Shown one piece after another: positions 35,561 through 46,845 of a stretch of DNA of 64,000 nt. A program made the position numbers and the translations under genes. This stretch comes from Rapana venosa. Taxonomy: Eukaryota > Mollusca > Gastropoda > Neogastropoda > Muricidae. Numbering within the stretch: the first letter of the stretch is position 1; each line of letters opens with the position of its first letter. The DNA lies in assembly GCA_028751875.1 (NCBI GenBank), contig CM054145.1, forward strand, positions 45,539,754 to 45,603,753, in the 5' to 3' direction. The notes below the pieces were generated by a model. The model searched no databases and was not told the DNA's origin. It saw nothing but the letters and a program-made list of their open reading frames with translations.

Positions 35561-38500
35561 GTTGCGTATGGATCCATCACATCATCTCAGACCCGTGACT
35601 TGGCGGTCGTGGGGGAGACATAAAAGACGATGCCGTGGTAAGCCTCCTCCCTCCATCTCGTCCTCGGCTCTGCGCAGTAGTGCCGAGTCGATTCATCCTG
35701 GTCCATTCTCTGATGCGTGTCCATCCATGAACTTGTTCTGTCTTCCCTCCTTCTGCCACCTTCGACGTCTGCTCCCTGCAGTACTGTTTTGGGCAGAGTG
35801 TTTGTGGCGTGGTGACGTGGCCCGAAACCAATGTCAGCTTTTTCTTCTTGACGATGTGAGAAGGGGTGCCTGTGGACCTGCCAGCCTGTTAATTCTCTGA
35901 CTCTTGACAAATTCGTTGGTTTTTCGCTTCTCCTCCAGGATATGGCCAGTAGTTTTTCTATGGCATTTGTTTCGAATGCTGGATTCGCTCTGCTGTATCA
36001 GCTCAATGTCCATCGGTCCTTCACTCTCGTACAAGGCAGGATGGACTGGAATTAGGGCTATTGTAATAGACACACACACACACCACACACACATGATCTC
36101 TTCTACACTTCTCCATTACTGGTTGGTGAGTTTTGTCATGGAAGATGGTTGCCATGCTATTCTGATTTGATTTCTGTCGTCGATCGCCCGTCCTTTGTAG
36201 CTGTACGCCGAGGTAATTTAAAAGCGTCTACCTCCTCCAGTTTGTCGGCCGTTCACAGTAAATTACTCGCGGCGTGGACATTGCTCGTGCAGTTCACAAG
36301 CTACTTTACTTTTCCTCCAGCTCACCTCCATCCCAAATTGCTCCAGCTCTGTTTCTCCAAGTCTGGTCGTAAGAATTCTGCAGCTCTGTGTTACTTCGCC
36401 CATGAGTCAATGTCATCGCGCGAAACCGTAAGTTGTTTGACGGGCTCTGCGCCAATGGAGATTGTAGGTGGCAAAGTCATGGAGGGTCTCTCTCATGATG
36501 TTTTTCCAAGAACAGATTGCACAGCGACTGGATATAACAGAGCACATCCTTGTCGTACGCACAACGTTGGTTTGAAGTAGTCTCCGACCTGTGGTCCAGA
36601 AGGACTGCACTCTATTGCAGTGTTGTATAGTGCTCTGAATGGTTTGCACAAGTCCTTCTTCATGCCAAACATTCTCGAGGACCTTGCAGACAGGCCTTCG
36701 TGCATACTCAGTCAAATCGCCTTCTTGAAGTCGATGAAGTTGTGAACATGGTCTCTCCAGATGTTGAAGAGTTTTCCATCATGATTTGTCTGCCCACAAT
36801 CTGTTCGATCAGTGAGCTCCTGACTGCCCTGAACACAGGCGCACAGCTGGTTCCTCTAGCAAGGTGTTTCTTCTGCCTCCTTCTTGAGTCGACATTTCAA
36901 AATAACTTTGAGCATGACTCTTGGCGGCGGGCTGATGAGGCCGATTGATTCTAATAGTTTTGGCATTGGCGGGGGGGGGGGGTGATGGGGGTAGGGGGGA
37001 GTGGCGAGGCGGGGGGGGGGGGGCGTCTTGGGTAGGGTATGATGAGTGATTGTGTCCAGTCTGTTGGCCAATGTTTTGTTCTCCCAAATCTTTCTACAGA
37101 TAGCTGCTAACCTATGTGATGACTCGTTTCCGCCACCATGCTTGAAGCAGCTCTGCTGTATACATATTTGTCTGCTCCTGGGGACTTTCCTACTGGTAAG
37201 CTGGCCGGATGGCTTCTTCCACTTCTTCCCTCAGAATATGTCATCGGCGAGGTTTGCTCTTGATGTTGCCTCGCTTTCTCTTCCACACATATTATGCTCT
37301 TTCAGGTGTATTGGTAGCTTGTACAGGTTCTTGAAACAATATTTCAGACCACAACTGTTCAATGGCAGCTGAGCTTCTCTGCGAGGAGGTCTTCCGGAGC
37401 TGTCCTCAATAGACTGATTATTTGGTTTAAGTGTTTGGAGAGTTTCTTCAAGTGTCGTAGCCTTTTTAACTGTTTTGCCCACTTTCATGTTTTTTGTGGG
37501 GGGGGGACGGGGGGGGGGGGGGGGGGTGGGAGGGGGCGGCGTAGGGGGGGGGGGGGGGACTCTCTGGGGGGGGGGGGGGGGGGGGGTAGTATAATTGAGC
37601 ACTGATCCACTTACTCTGGCCTTCAACATTGACTTCTTCTAGAGAGTGTTGGACTCCATCTATTAGGGTTTGGAAGAACCTGTTGATCTTTCAGGGCTAG
37701 GAGTGAAGCTGGGGTGCGGGGGTGGGGCGGGGGGGGTGGTGCAATGGTGGGGGTGGGGGGGGGACAGTGGTAGGAACACTTGGCTGGTGTTTATTCCTCT
37801 GACTCGTGTACCTCCTCTCTGGTTTCTCGGACTGCCTTCATTGAAGTTGTGTGCGTGAGGTCATTGATGTCATTGGACAGGAGGGTTACTATGCACGCAA
37901 AAACGTCCGCCAAGCTTAACTTGGAAGAGTCTCATCCACATCTGCATCGTTTAGTTTGTCCACGTCAAATTTGATACACGTGGGTTATGATGATGTTTTG
38001 TTTTTCTTAAAGCTACACATTTGCGTACATAAAAGCCGCACAAGGAGCGGGGTCAATGACTATGTAAGCCCTAAGGGTAGGTTCTGGTTCTGACGCTCTG
38101 AGCGTCTTCGATCGTCTGACTTTGTAGAGCCGTGGGTGTTAAGATAATCATAACTTGTTATGGATATTGACGTTTGGCGCCATGCAGGGGGGAAGAAGTA
38201 GGAGGGGGGGGGGGGGTGGGGTGGTGGGCGTGGGGTGGGGTCGGGGGGGGGGGGGTTGGTGGGCTGGTAGTAGGTGGAGGGAAGGAACCATAAAGAAAGT
38301 CGGAGTAAAAGGGAAGGGGGTAGAAATGGTAAAATAGACAATATGTTCCACGGAAAAGCTTGGTTGTAAGGAGTAAGGACCGACTTTGGCGTTAAATCCC
38401 TTGGATACATGATCGATGTCCTTCTTGGGTATTTTCTTAATGGTCCTTTCAAGATCTTTCACTAAAATTCTTCTACTTCTTCATCTGTATGGTCTGATGT

Positions 38501-38690
38501 ATGTGCATAGATTTGTAATATGTCATGTTCTTGGCCATGGCCGGACACACGGATACTGATGCGCGAGCCTGCTGAGCCGTGTACCAGCTGATTCACGCAC
38601 CCCAAACTTCCTTCAGTCGCAATAAGATGCCACTCCATGTTCATGGATGTTTCTCGTGTGCGCTGACTGTACCATCTTGTTGCTTACTTC
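35560..38690 (-). mobile_element. LINE with endonuclease and reverse transcriptase (RTE-like)
   Basis: Minus-strand order: ISIRVSGHGQEHDILQIYAH then TSDHTDEEVEEF (38590-38465; endonuclease Q-x-Y-A block); LERTIKKIPKKDIDHVSKGF then NAKVG (38455-38380; GDxNAKVG motif); KVILKCRLKKEAEE (about 36900); HNFIDFKKA (about 36740); VRQGC (about 36550); EEKRKTNEFVKSQ and LAGPQAPLL (about 35950-35850); GHVTTPQTLCPKQ (about 35820-35780); GGKTEQVHGWTRIREWT (about 35750-35700). These are the signatures of LINEs whose endonuclease is annotated as 'craniofacial development protein 2-like'. Frames are broken by many indels and long G-tracts. The plus-strand ORFs at 35523-36580 are its shadows. Confidence 0.75.
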
Positions 38691-38966
38691 AGTCATTGTC
38701 TCACCCTGTCATCTCTCTCTTCTCCTCAGTCCAAAATGTCCCATCTATATCGGGCTAAGCTCAGACTCTAGTTCTTTTGATTTATTCCACACTCGTTAGA
38801 GTGTACGGACGGTCCCACGTCTGGTCAGGTCAGTCAGAGAAGTTCCTCTGCGACTGCCACTGGTCATCCATGTAACCCAGTACACCTGTTGCATGTGGGA
38901 AGGAAACCCAATAGAAAAACCCAAAACATATGAGAAATTGGAGATGAGATGAAGAGTGGGGGGAAT

Positions 38967-39001
<35 letters not shown>

Positions 39002-39144
39002 CGGGGGCTTGAATTACTCTCTATGCGCCCACAGAAAAAAAATAAAGAAAAATGCCAAAGCAGAAATGATACCCGGATCGGTCGAGGCCTCAGGGGGGGG
39101 GGGGGGGGGGGGGGGGGTGGGGGGGGGGAGGGGAGGTTGAGTAA

Positions 39145-39179
<35 letters not shown>

Positions 39180-39310
39180 GGAAGGGGGGGGGGGGGGGGG
39201 GGGAGATGGGGTTAGGGTGGAGCAGATGAAGTGGGGTAGGAAGTGTATTGGAGTGGGCTGGGGGGGGGGGGAGGGGTAGGGCGGGGGGGGGGGGGGGGGG
39301 GGGGTGGGTT
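36968..39310. repeat. cluster of long poly-G tracts
   Basis: Runs of 8 to about 35 G occur near 36971, 37012, 37497-37590, 37725-37765, 38195-38260, 38967-39001, 39093-39120, 39147-39205 and 39260-39304. They lie within and beside the LINE. Several are longer than usual genomic G-runs and may be partly assembly artefact. Confidence 0.85.
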
Positions 39311-39359
39311 TACTAATGAAGGTTGAGAATATTAGATCAAATACTCACTTGGTACACTG

Positions 39360-40630
39360 GTCGTAAGTAAATATACATCACCGTATGGGTATCATCTTAA
39401 TAATAACCCCATAACTCATAATATCACACAGTAGAAACATAGTGAAATAACCCTTTTCAAAAAAAACAATAAAAAAAAAAAAACAAATTAAGAAAACCCT
39501 AACCACACAAAAAAAAACAACAACATCAACAAACAAACATACCAAACCAAACAAACAACTACGACCCAAAACAACAACAAAAACCCACCAACAAAACAAC
39601 ACTATAACAACCCAAACAAACAAAAACTACAAACCAAGAAAACAAAACCCAGCAAAAAGAAAAAAAAGAAGAGAAAAACAAACAAACAAACAACAACAAC
39701 AAACAGAAGAAAAGGAAAAAACAACCAAACTCTATAAAGTTATAAAACAAACATCTAAACTATTGTAAATTGGAACACAAGTTGTATTCCGTAACAATAA
39801 GATATTGAAATAGGCAGATTCATTAAAACTCAAGTACAGCGGTCAAGCCAATAAAAATATTGCACAATATAAAAGGACGTAAATACGACCGTCATCAAGA
39901 TACACAACAACTTTTAACTATAAGCAATACGATCAACTAGCGAGATATCTCAGAACACAGTACACGATCACCATCAATCACTCTAAAAATTATTTTAAAA
40001 AATTATACTCGTTCAAACTATATGTCATGATAATGAAATAAACTCAACACCCATACACTCACACAATAAAAACAAGAAAGAAAAGAAAAGAAGAAATCCA
40101 AACCTATACAGTAATTGAGAGAGAGAATGTGTGTGTGTGTGTGTGTGTGTGTGTTTCAGGGATAATACTAAATTATATAATACTCAAGACAGCACAGGAT
40201 CACCATAAACACTTTTTGATTATAAAGGTAAAGGAGTCCCATAACCTATAAGGTCGTAGGGGAGCGAGGCGTCAGAGACCTCACTTCTCTAGGGCCAGCA
40301 TATTGAGGGCGGCGCCCATCTCCTCTCCCTCGCTGCTTTACTTTCCCTGACCCTAAAGAGGGCAGGAACCCATTTACAGCTGGGTGAACTGGGGGAGCTG
40401 TACTGAAGCCAAGGCGCGCAAACGGTCACCCATCCATCCAACTGGTAACCACGCTCGACGCTGCTTTACTTGGCTGGGGGAAAGCGAGTGCTCCCACCAC
40501 TGAGCTATCCCGTCCCCCAAATTGAACGTCATGATGATAAAGTAAGCACAATACCCATACACTCACACAATAAAGAGGGGGAAACCTAATAAAATCATAA
40601 AAAGAACATCTACACATTGTAAGTAAGAGA
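39360..40630. repeat. A/C-rich repeat unit, copy A (with SINE D)
   Basis: Parallels 51190-52450 almost base for base: catcttaataataaccc-ata, cagtagaaacat-gtgaaata, the long caa-rich stretch, acgtaacaataagatattga-type, ttatactcgttcaaactata, tgtcatgataatgaaataaa, the GT microsatellite (40129-40154) and SINE D. No gene recognised. Confidence 0.8.
40218..40522 (-). mobile_element. SINE family D (tRNA-like)
   Basis: On the minus strand: gggggacgggatagctcagt then ggtgggagcactcgct (A-box-like), gcgtcgagcgtggttaccag, gggtgaccgtttgcgcgcct, tggcttcagtacagctcccc, aaatgggttcctgccctctt, gatgggcgccgccctcaata, gaagtgaggtctctgacgcc, acgaccttataggttatggg. Repeats at 52056-52345 and, degraded, at 46190-46495. 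Confidence 0.8.
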
Positions 40631-40634
40631 GACA

Positions 40635-41295
40635 CATTCTTTTATTACCAGGATAATGAATAAGTATTCGTGTGCTATTTTACACCAGTTCCCCGCCCCT
40701 AGGATACATCTTCATAATGAACCGATACTCATACTCTCAAACAGTAGAAACAAAGGGAAAACACCTGTTTAAACCCCCCCCCCCCCCACCCCCCACCCCC
40801 CCCAGACAAACAAGAAACAAAAGAAAATCCCCCCCCCCCCCCCCCAATAAAAAAAAACACAACCCACAGCAAAAACAAAAACAACAAACAAACAAAAAAC
40901 AACAATAAACAAAAGAGAATAAAACCCAAGCACTCCTTCCACTCCTTCAAAGTCAACGGTCAATGAAGTATAAAACCGAGGTTCCATGTGCCAACGCATA
41001 GAGAACATCTTGCACACACGTTAAAAATATGACGACAGCAAACATTCATGACATACTTCTGCCATGTGAAATGAACGGCCCCAAAATGGACCTCAGATAA
41101 AGGAAGTGATTCCACACTCATGTTTGGTAAATCATGGACACACTCTTGTCTCACGGTTTATATCTTGCACAATTTCATGTGGAAAAAAACAAACCTGCAT
41201 GGAATCGGAAGAGTTTTCCAATCCATCTCCTCTGTGTGGTTGTGTAGGCCTATGTTGGTGAGTAGTTTCTTGTGCAGTTCCTGGGTTTTTGGGGG
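40635..41295. other. SINE A end fragments and unique sequence up to the gap
   Basis: Antisense SINE A end at 40637-40720, poly-C tracts 40768-40804 and 40829-40845, SINE A sense fragment near 40972-41026 (aaccgaggttccatgtgcca, acgcatagagaacatcttgc, acacacgttaaaaa). The last bases before the gap match 53035-53090. Confidence 0.7.
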
Positions 41296-41795
41296 NNNNN
41301 NNNNNNNNNNNNNNNNNNNNNNNNNNNNNNNNNNNNNNNNNNNNNNNNNNNNNNNNNNNNNNNNNNNNNNNNNNNNNNNNNNNNNNNNNNNNNNNNNNNN
41401 NNNNNNNNNNNNNNNNNNNNNNNNNNNNNNNNNNNNNNNNNNNNNNNNNNNNNNNNNNNNNNNNNNNNNNNNNNNNNNNNNNNNNNNNNNNNNNNNNNNN
41501 NNNNNNNNNNNNNNNNNNNNNNNNNNNNNNNNNNNNNNNNNNNNNNNNNNNNNNNNNNNNNNNNNNNNNNNNNNNNNNNNNNNNNNNNNNNNNNNNNNNN
41601 NNNNNNNNNNNNNNNNNNNNNNNNNNNNNNNNNNNNNNNNNNNNNNNNNNNNNNNNNNNNNNNNNNNNNNNNNNNNNNNNNNNNNNNNNNNNNNNNNNNN
41701 NNNNNNNNNNNNNNNNNNNNNNNNNNNNNNNNNNNNNNNNNNNNNNNNNNNNNNNNNNNNNNNNNNNNNNNNNNNNNNNNNNNNNNNNNNNNNNN
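41296..41795. other. assembly gap, 500 N
   Basis: Exactly 500 N, a conventional scaffold-join length rather than a measured gap. Confidence 0.99.
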
Positions 41796-42876
41796 TGTAA
41801 AAACCCTTTGTTTGATTAAAAGACCAAAATTTTAGCCTAAATTTTATAAATTTATTCAAACCCTTTTAATAGTTAACGAAATCAGACTGTTCTGGACCAA
41901 ACGCATTTTTAAAGGAGCTAACCAAGTTTTTTTTCACTAGCTTAAAACTGTTCAAGCCAGTTTGATAAAAACATGAAACAAGTTTTTTAAATTCCTAACA
42001 AACTGTTTTTAAACCCCCCCCCGGGCATACCAAAACAATACCAAATCCTTTTATCGTCAAAAGATCTTTTATTTAGTCGCCCTTTTTACTTTACCATTTT
42101 TTATGTTGTAAAAGCGCATCTCGTATGCTTGTCTGTTTTTTTTTTTTTAAAAATGGGAACCTGAAAATTTTAACCAGTTTTTAAAAATGCTTTTAGTTAT
42201 GGTTCTATAAAAAAGGGGGGTATCTCCCAGTTTCTCCGTACATAAGTTTATTTGGCTGTAAGGGAACCTTAAAAAATTTTTTCATGGCAAAGGTGTGTAC
42301 TTTTTCAATTTGTGGGGATCTTCTAGACCCCATACTTTGCTGCATGGGTGGGCGGGTTCTATTTGTTTTCAAACATTTTCCCAAAAAAATGTATATCAGC
42401 AAAGTATCTCTCATTGATTTGAAAAATTTGCATAACCCCCATTTTTTAGTAAAAATTTAACAAATTTGGGGAATAGCTCTATTTTGATAGTTTTCAAAAA
42501 ACAAAAAAAGGAGTTTAAAAGAGAGAGAGAGAGAGAGGAGAGGAGAGGAGAGAGAGAGAGAGAGACAGAGAGAAGGGGGAGAAGAGAGAGAGAGGAGAGA
42601 GAGAGAGAGACGACAGACAGACAGACAACGACAAAGACAAAGACAATTTTTTATTTCGAGGAAAAGAAAAGCCCTTTTTGTTCTTTTTTACATCCAGTCC
42701 CCCCCCGTAGGGGTACATTTAATAAAACCCAACACTTATACGTCTCACTAGAAACATGGGGAATAACCCTTTTCAAAAAAGCCCCCCCCCCCCCCCAAAA
42801 GCCCCCCCCCCCCCCCCCCCCCCCCCCCAAGCAAATAAAAAAAAGGAAACCCTAAAAACACCCCCCCCTAAAAACA

Positions 42877-42931
<55 letters not shown>

Positions 42932-45900
42932 AAAGAACAAGACAGAGCAGAGACAGAGAAGATTTTCTTTCGAGGATAAAAATAAGCACTCATGTGTTTT
43001 TTAATCTAGTCCCCCCCCTTCTTGAAGTCGTTTAAAGTTGTGGAACGGTCTCTCTAAATTTTTGAAGATGTTTTTCCATCGATGGGGCCCAGTTAAAAAA
43101 ACTTTTTCGATTGGGCTCCTGCCCCCCCTTAAACCCAGCTTTTCCTCTAAAAAGGTGTTTTTTTCCTCCCTCCTTCTTGAGCCCAAAATTCAAAATAATT
43201 TTTGAGCATGATCTTGCTGGCTTGGCTGATAAAGGCTATTTGTTCTATAGTTTTGGCTTTGGGCGTAAAAATTCCCCTTCTTGGTAGGGGTATGATAAAG
43301 TGATTGTTCCCAAATTTTGGTTGGGCCACTGTTTTTGTCTCCCAAATTTTCTGACAGATACTTTAAACAAAATGTGACATTTTTTCGCCCCATTTTTTAG
43401 CAGTTTTTCCCGGGGGTTTTTTGGGTAAAATTTGCCCGTCCGGGGAAACTTTCCAAGGGTAACCCGGGGATGGGCTTTTTCCCCACTTCTTCCCTCATAA
43501 GTAAAGGCGAGGGTGCTTTTTGATTTGCTTTTTTTCCCTTTTCTTTATGCTCTTGTAAAAGGTTTTATTGGGTAGTTGTATTTTTTCTTTGACAATATTA
43601 AACCCACCTGTTAAAATGCAGTTTGAGTTTTCTTGAGGAGGTTTCCGAGCTGCTTCAATGACTGATGTTTGGTTTAAAAGTGGTTTTTGATTTTTCTTCA
43701 GGGGTCGAAATCCCTTTTTAAAACTTTTTGGGCCCCCCCTTTTCATGTTTTTTTCAAATTCCTTCACTTTGATCCCTGATCCACTTCTCTCGGGCCCTTT
43801 AAAACCATTGACTTCTTCACAGTTTGGGTTGGCCCCCCGGGTATTCTTTGGGGTTGGGAAGACCGGGTTTTTTTTTCCCGTGCCTTTTTTTGTATCCCCA
43901 GAGGTCCAAAAATTCATTGGAAGCCCCATGGGCTGGTGTTTATTCCTCTGAGGGAACCGAGTACCCCCTCTGCTGTTTCTCGGACGCCTCATTGAAGTTG
44001 TTGGTGGGGTCATTGATGTCATTGTCCAGGGGGGTTTTTAATGCCCCCAAAAAACGTCCGCCAAGCTTAGCTTGGAAACTCCTCCACACGGGAAATTTTT
44101 ATTTTGCCCGCCCAAATTTAAATACGTGGGTTTGAAAGGCTGTTTGTTTTTCTTCAGTTTCTTTTTAAATACCAGAAAGCACAAGGACGGGGGTCACTGG
44201 CCAAAGTCAGCCTCCGGGGTATTTTTCTTGTTCGGCTCGTTAAAACGGGATTTGAAGCCCGTGGTGTTAAGAAAAAAATCTATTTGGTTAGGGATCTTGC
44301 CTTTTGGCCCCTGCCTTTTCCCCCCCTTGACTGTTTAGGGGAAAAGAGGGTATTGGCAATGGTAAGCCCTGTGGGGGGCGGGCAAACCCCCAAAAACGTG
44401 GGCCCCGCGTTGGCTCCCCAGCCCCCAAAACTGCCCAAACTGTTTCCGGCCCATTGGTTTAAGAGTCGGACCCTACTTTGGCGTTAAAACCCCCCGGGAT
44501 GATGATAAAGTCCTTCTTTGGGTATTTTCTTAATGGTCACTTCAAGATCTCAAAAAAATCTTCTACTTTTTTCACCCCTGTAGGGTCAGATAAAGGTGCA
44601 TTTTTTTGGGATGATGGTGATTTTTTCCTTGGGCTTGGGCCGACCCCCGGGATGCGATAACCCCTCCCGGGAAACCCGGGTTTACAGCTGAAAAATGCAC
44701 CCCCCCATTTTCCTTTCGACAAAAAATGCACTCCATTTTGGTGATTTTTCCCTTTTGGGCCACTGTACCAGATCTTTTTCCCCTCTTCAGTCAATGTCTC
44801 CCCAAAAATCCGGGCCCCAATCTCACTTCCCTAGCCCCCAATAATGCCCCAAATTTATATCGGCAAGCCATACTCTAGTTTTTTTGATTTTTCCACACGG
44901 GTTAAGTTTTACGGAACTTTTCCCCCCCCTTTGGCAGGTCACCCAGAAAGTTCTCGGGCTACTGCTACTGTACCAAAGAAACCCCAAAAAACAAACCTGT
45001 TGCTTTGGGGGAGGAAAACCCCAATAAAAAAAACCCCCAAAACAAATGGAAATTTGGGGAGAGGAGTTTGGGGGGGCCCCAAAACCAAAAAATTATCCAA
45101 ACCCCCAACAGAAAAACATAAAGCCCAAATGCAAACCCAAAAAGAAAACGGATGGGTTTCGGGGCCCCGGGTTCCCAAACCGACCGCTGTTTTCCATTGA
45201 TAAAACCCCAAGGGTGGAAGTGACAAGTAAACTACTGGATTAAAAAAAATTACTAAAAGCTCCCTAGAGAACAAATCACCTTTGGGTACAGGAACGGTTT
45301 CCTACACTCCACCGGGATTTATACATCTTAATAATAACCCAAACACATACTCTCCCCAAAAGTAAAAACAAGGGAAAAAACCCTTTTTAAAAAACCCAAC
45401 AACAAAAAACAAACAAATTAAAAAAAAAACCCTAAACCCCCCCAAAAAAAAAAACCCCCCAACAAAAAACAAACCAAACCCAAAAAAAAAAACAACACCC
45501 CCAAAAAACAAAAAAAAAACCCAAAAACAAAAAAAAACAATAACAAACCCCCAAAAAAACAAAAACAAACAAAAACCCAAAAAAAAAACCCCCAAAAAGG
45601 GAAAAAAAAAAAGAGAAAAACAAAAAAACAAACAACAAAAACCCAAACCGAAAAAAAAGAAAAAAACCCCAAACTTAAAAGTTAAAAAAAAAAAAATCTA
45701 CACATTGTAAATTGGTACACATAGTTTTTACCCCCGTTTAAAAATAAAGGAAAAATTTTTTTAAATAGGGCATTCATTAAAACCAAGTAACGGACAAAAC
45801 CCAATAAATATTGAAAATATAAAGGACGAAAAAAAGGGGCCTTTTATCAGGAAAACAAAAAACAACTTTAACCCAAAAGCAAAAACCCCCAAAAGAGAGA

Positions 45901-46748
45901 AACTCAGAACAGTACACGATCCCCCATCAAAAACTCTTAAAAAATTTTTTTAAAAAAATTATACTCCCTTCAAACTATTTTTCATGAAATTTAAATAAAC
46001 TCAAAACCCAAACACTCACACAATAAAAACAAGAAAAGAAAAGAAAAGAAGAAAATCCAAACCCATACAAATAAAAGAGAGAGAGAAAGTGTGTGTGTGG
46101 AGTGTGGGTGTGTTTTTCCCGGGATAATACAAATTAAAAAATAATACTCAAGACAGCAACAGGTCACCATAAAAACTTTTTGAAAATTTAAAGGGAAAGG
46201 GGTCCCAAACCAAAAAGGGCGTAGGGGAGCGAGGCGCAAACCCACTTCTCTAGGGCCAACATTGAGGGCGGCCCCCCATCCCTCTCCCTTTTGCTGCTTT
46301 ACTTTTCCCGGGCCCAAAGAGGGCCGGAACCCATTTTTTAGCTGGGTGAACTGGGGGAACCCGTACCCGAAACCAAGGCGCGCAAACGGTCACCCTTTCC
46401 CTCCAAAAGGGAACCACGCCGACGCGCTTTTCTTGGTGGGGGAAAAACGGTGCTTTCCCCCCACTTTTGGGGTATCCCTTTCCCCCCAAAATTTAACGTC
46501 ATGATGATAAAGTTTAAACACAAAACCCCTACACTCCCCACAATAAAGAGGGGGGAACCCCAAATAAAACATAAAAAAACAAAACCCCATTGAAGTAAGA
46601 GAGACCCATTCTTTTTTTACCCGGAAAATGAATAATTTTTCGTGGGCTATTTTACATCCAGCCCCCCCCAAGGGGTACAACAAACAAAAAGAACCCAAAA
46701 ATCATACCCTCAAACCCGGGAAAAAAACAAAGGGGAAAAAACCCGTTA

Positions 46749-46779
<31 letters not shown>

Positions 46780-46814
46780 AGACCAAAAAAGAAACAAAAG
46801 GGAAAATTTCCCCC

Positions 46815-46845
<31 letters not shown>

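Noticed and set aside
35523..36580. Plus-strand ORFs of 125 to 143 codons
   Set aside because: They are antisense shadows of the minus-strand LINE reverse-transcriptase region, which shows HNFIDFKKA, VRQGC and the C-terminal signatures.
41120..41859. ORFs spanning the N gap
   Set aside because: Consist mostly of undetermined residues from the 500-N gap.
43495..46000. Several ORFs of 100-175 codons in the duplicated block
   Set aside because: The sequence is an error-rich copy of a LINE and low-complexity region; open frames result from base errors and homopolymers.
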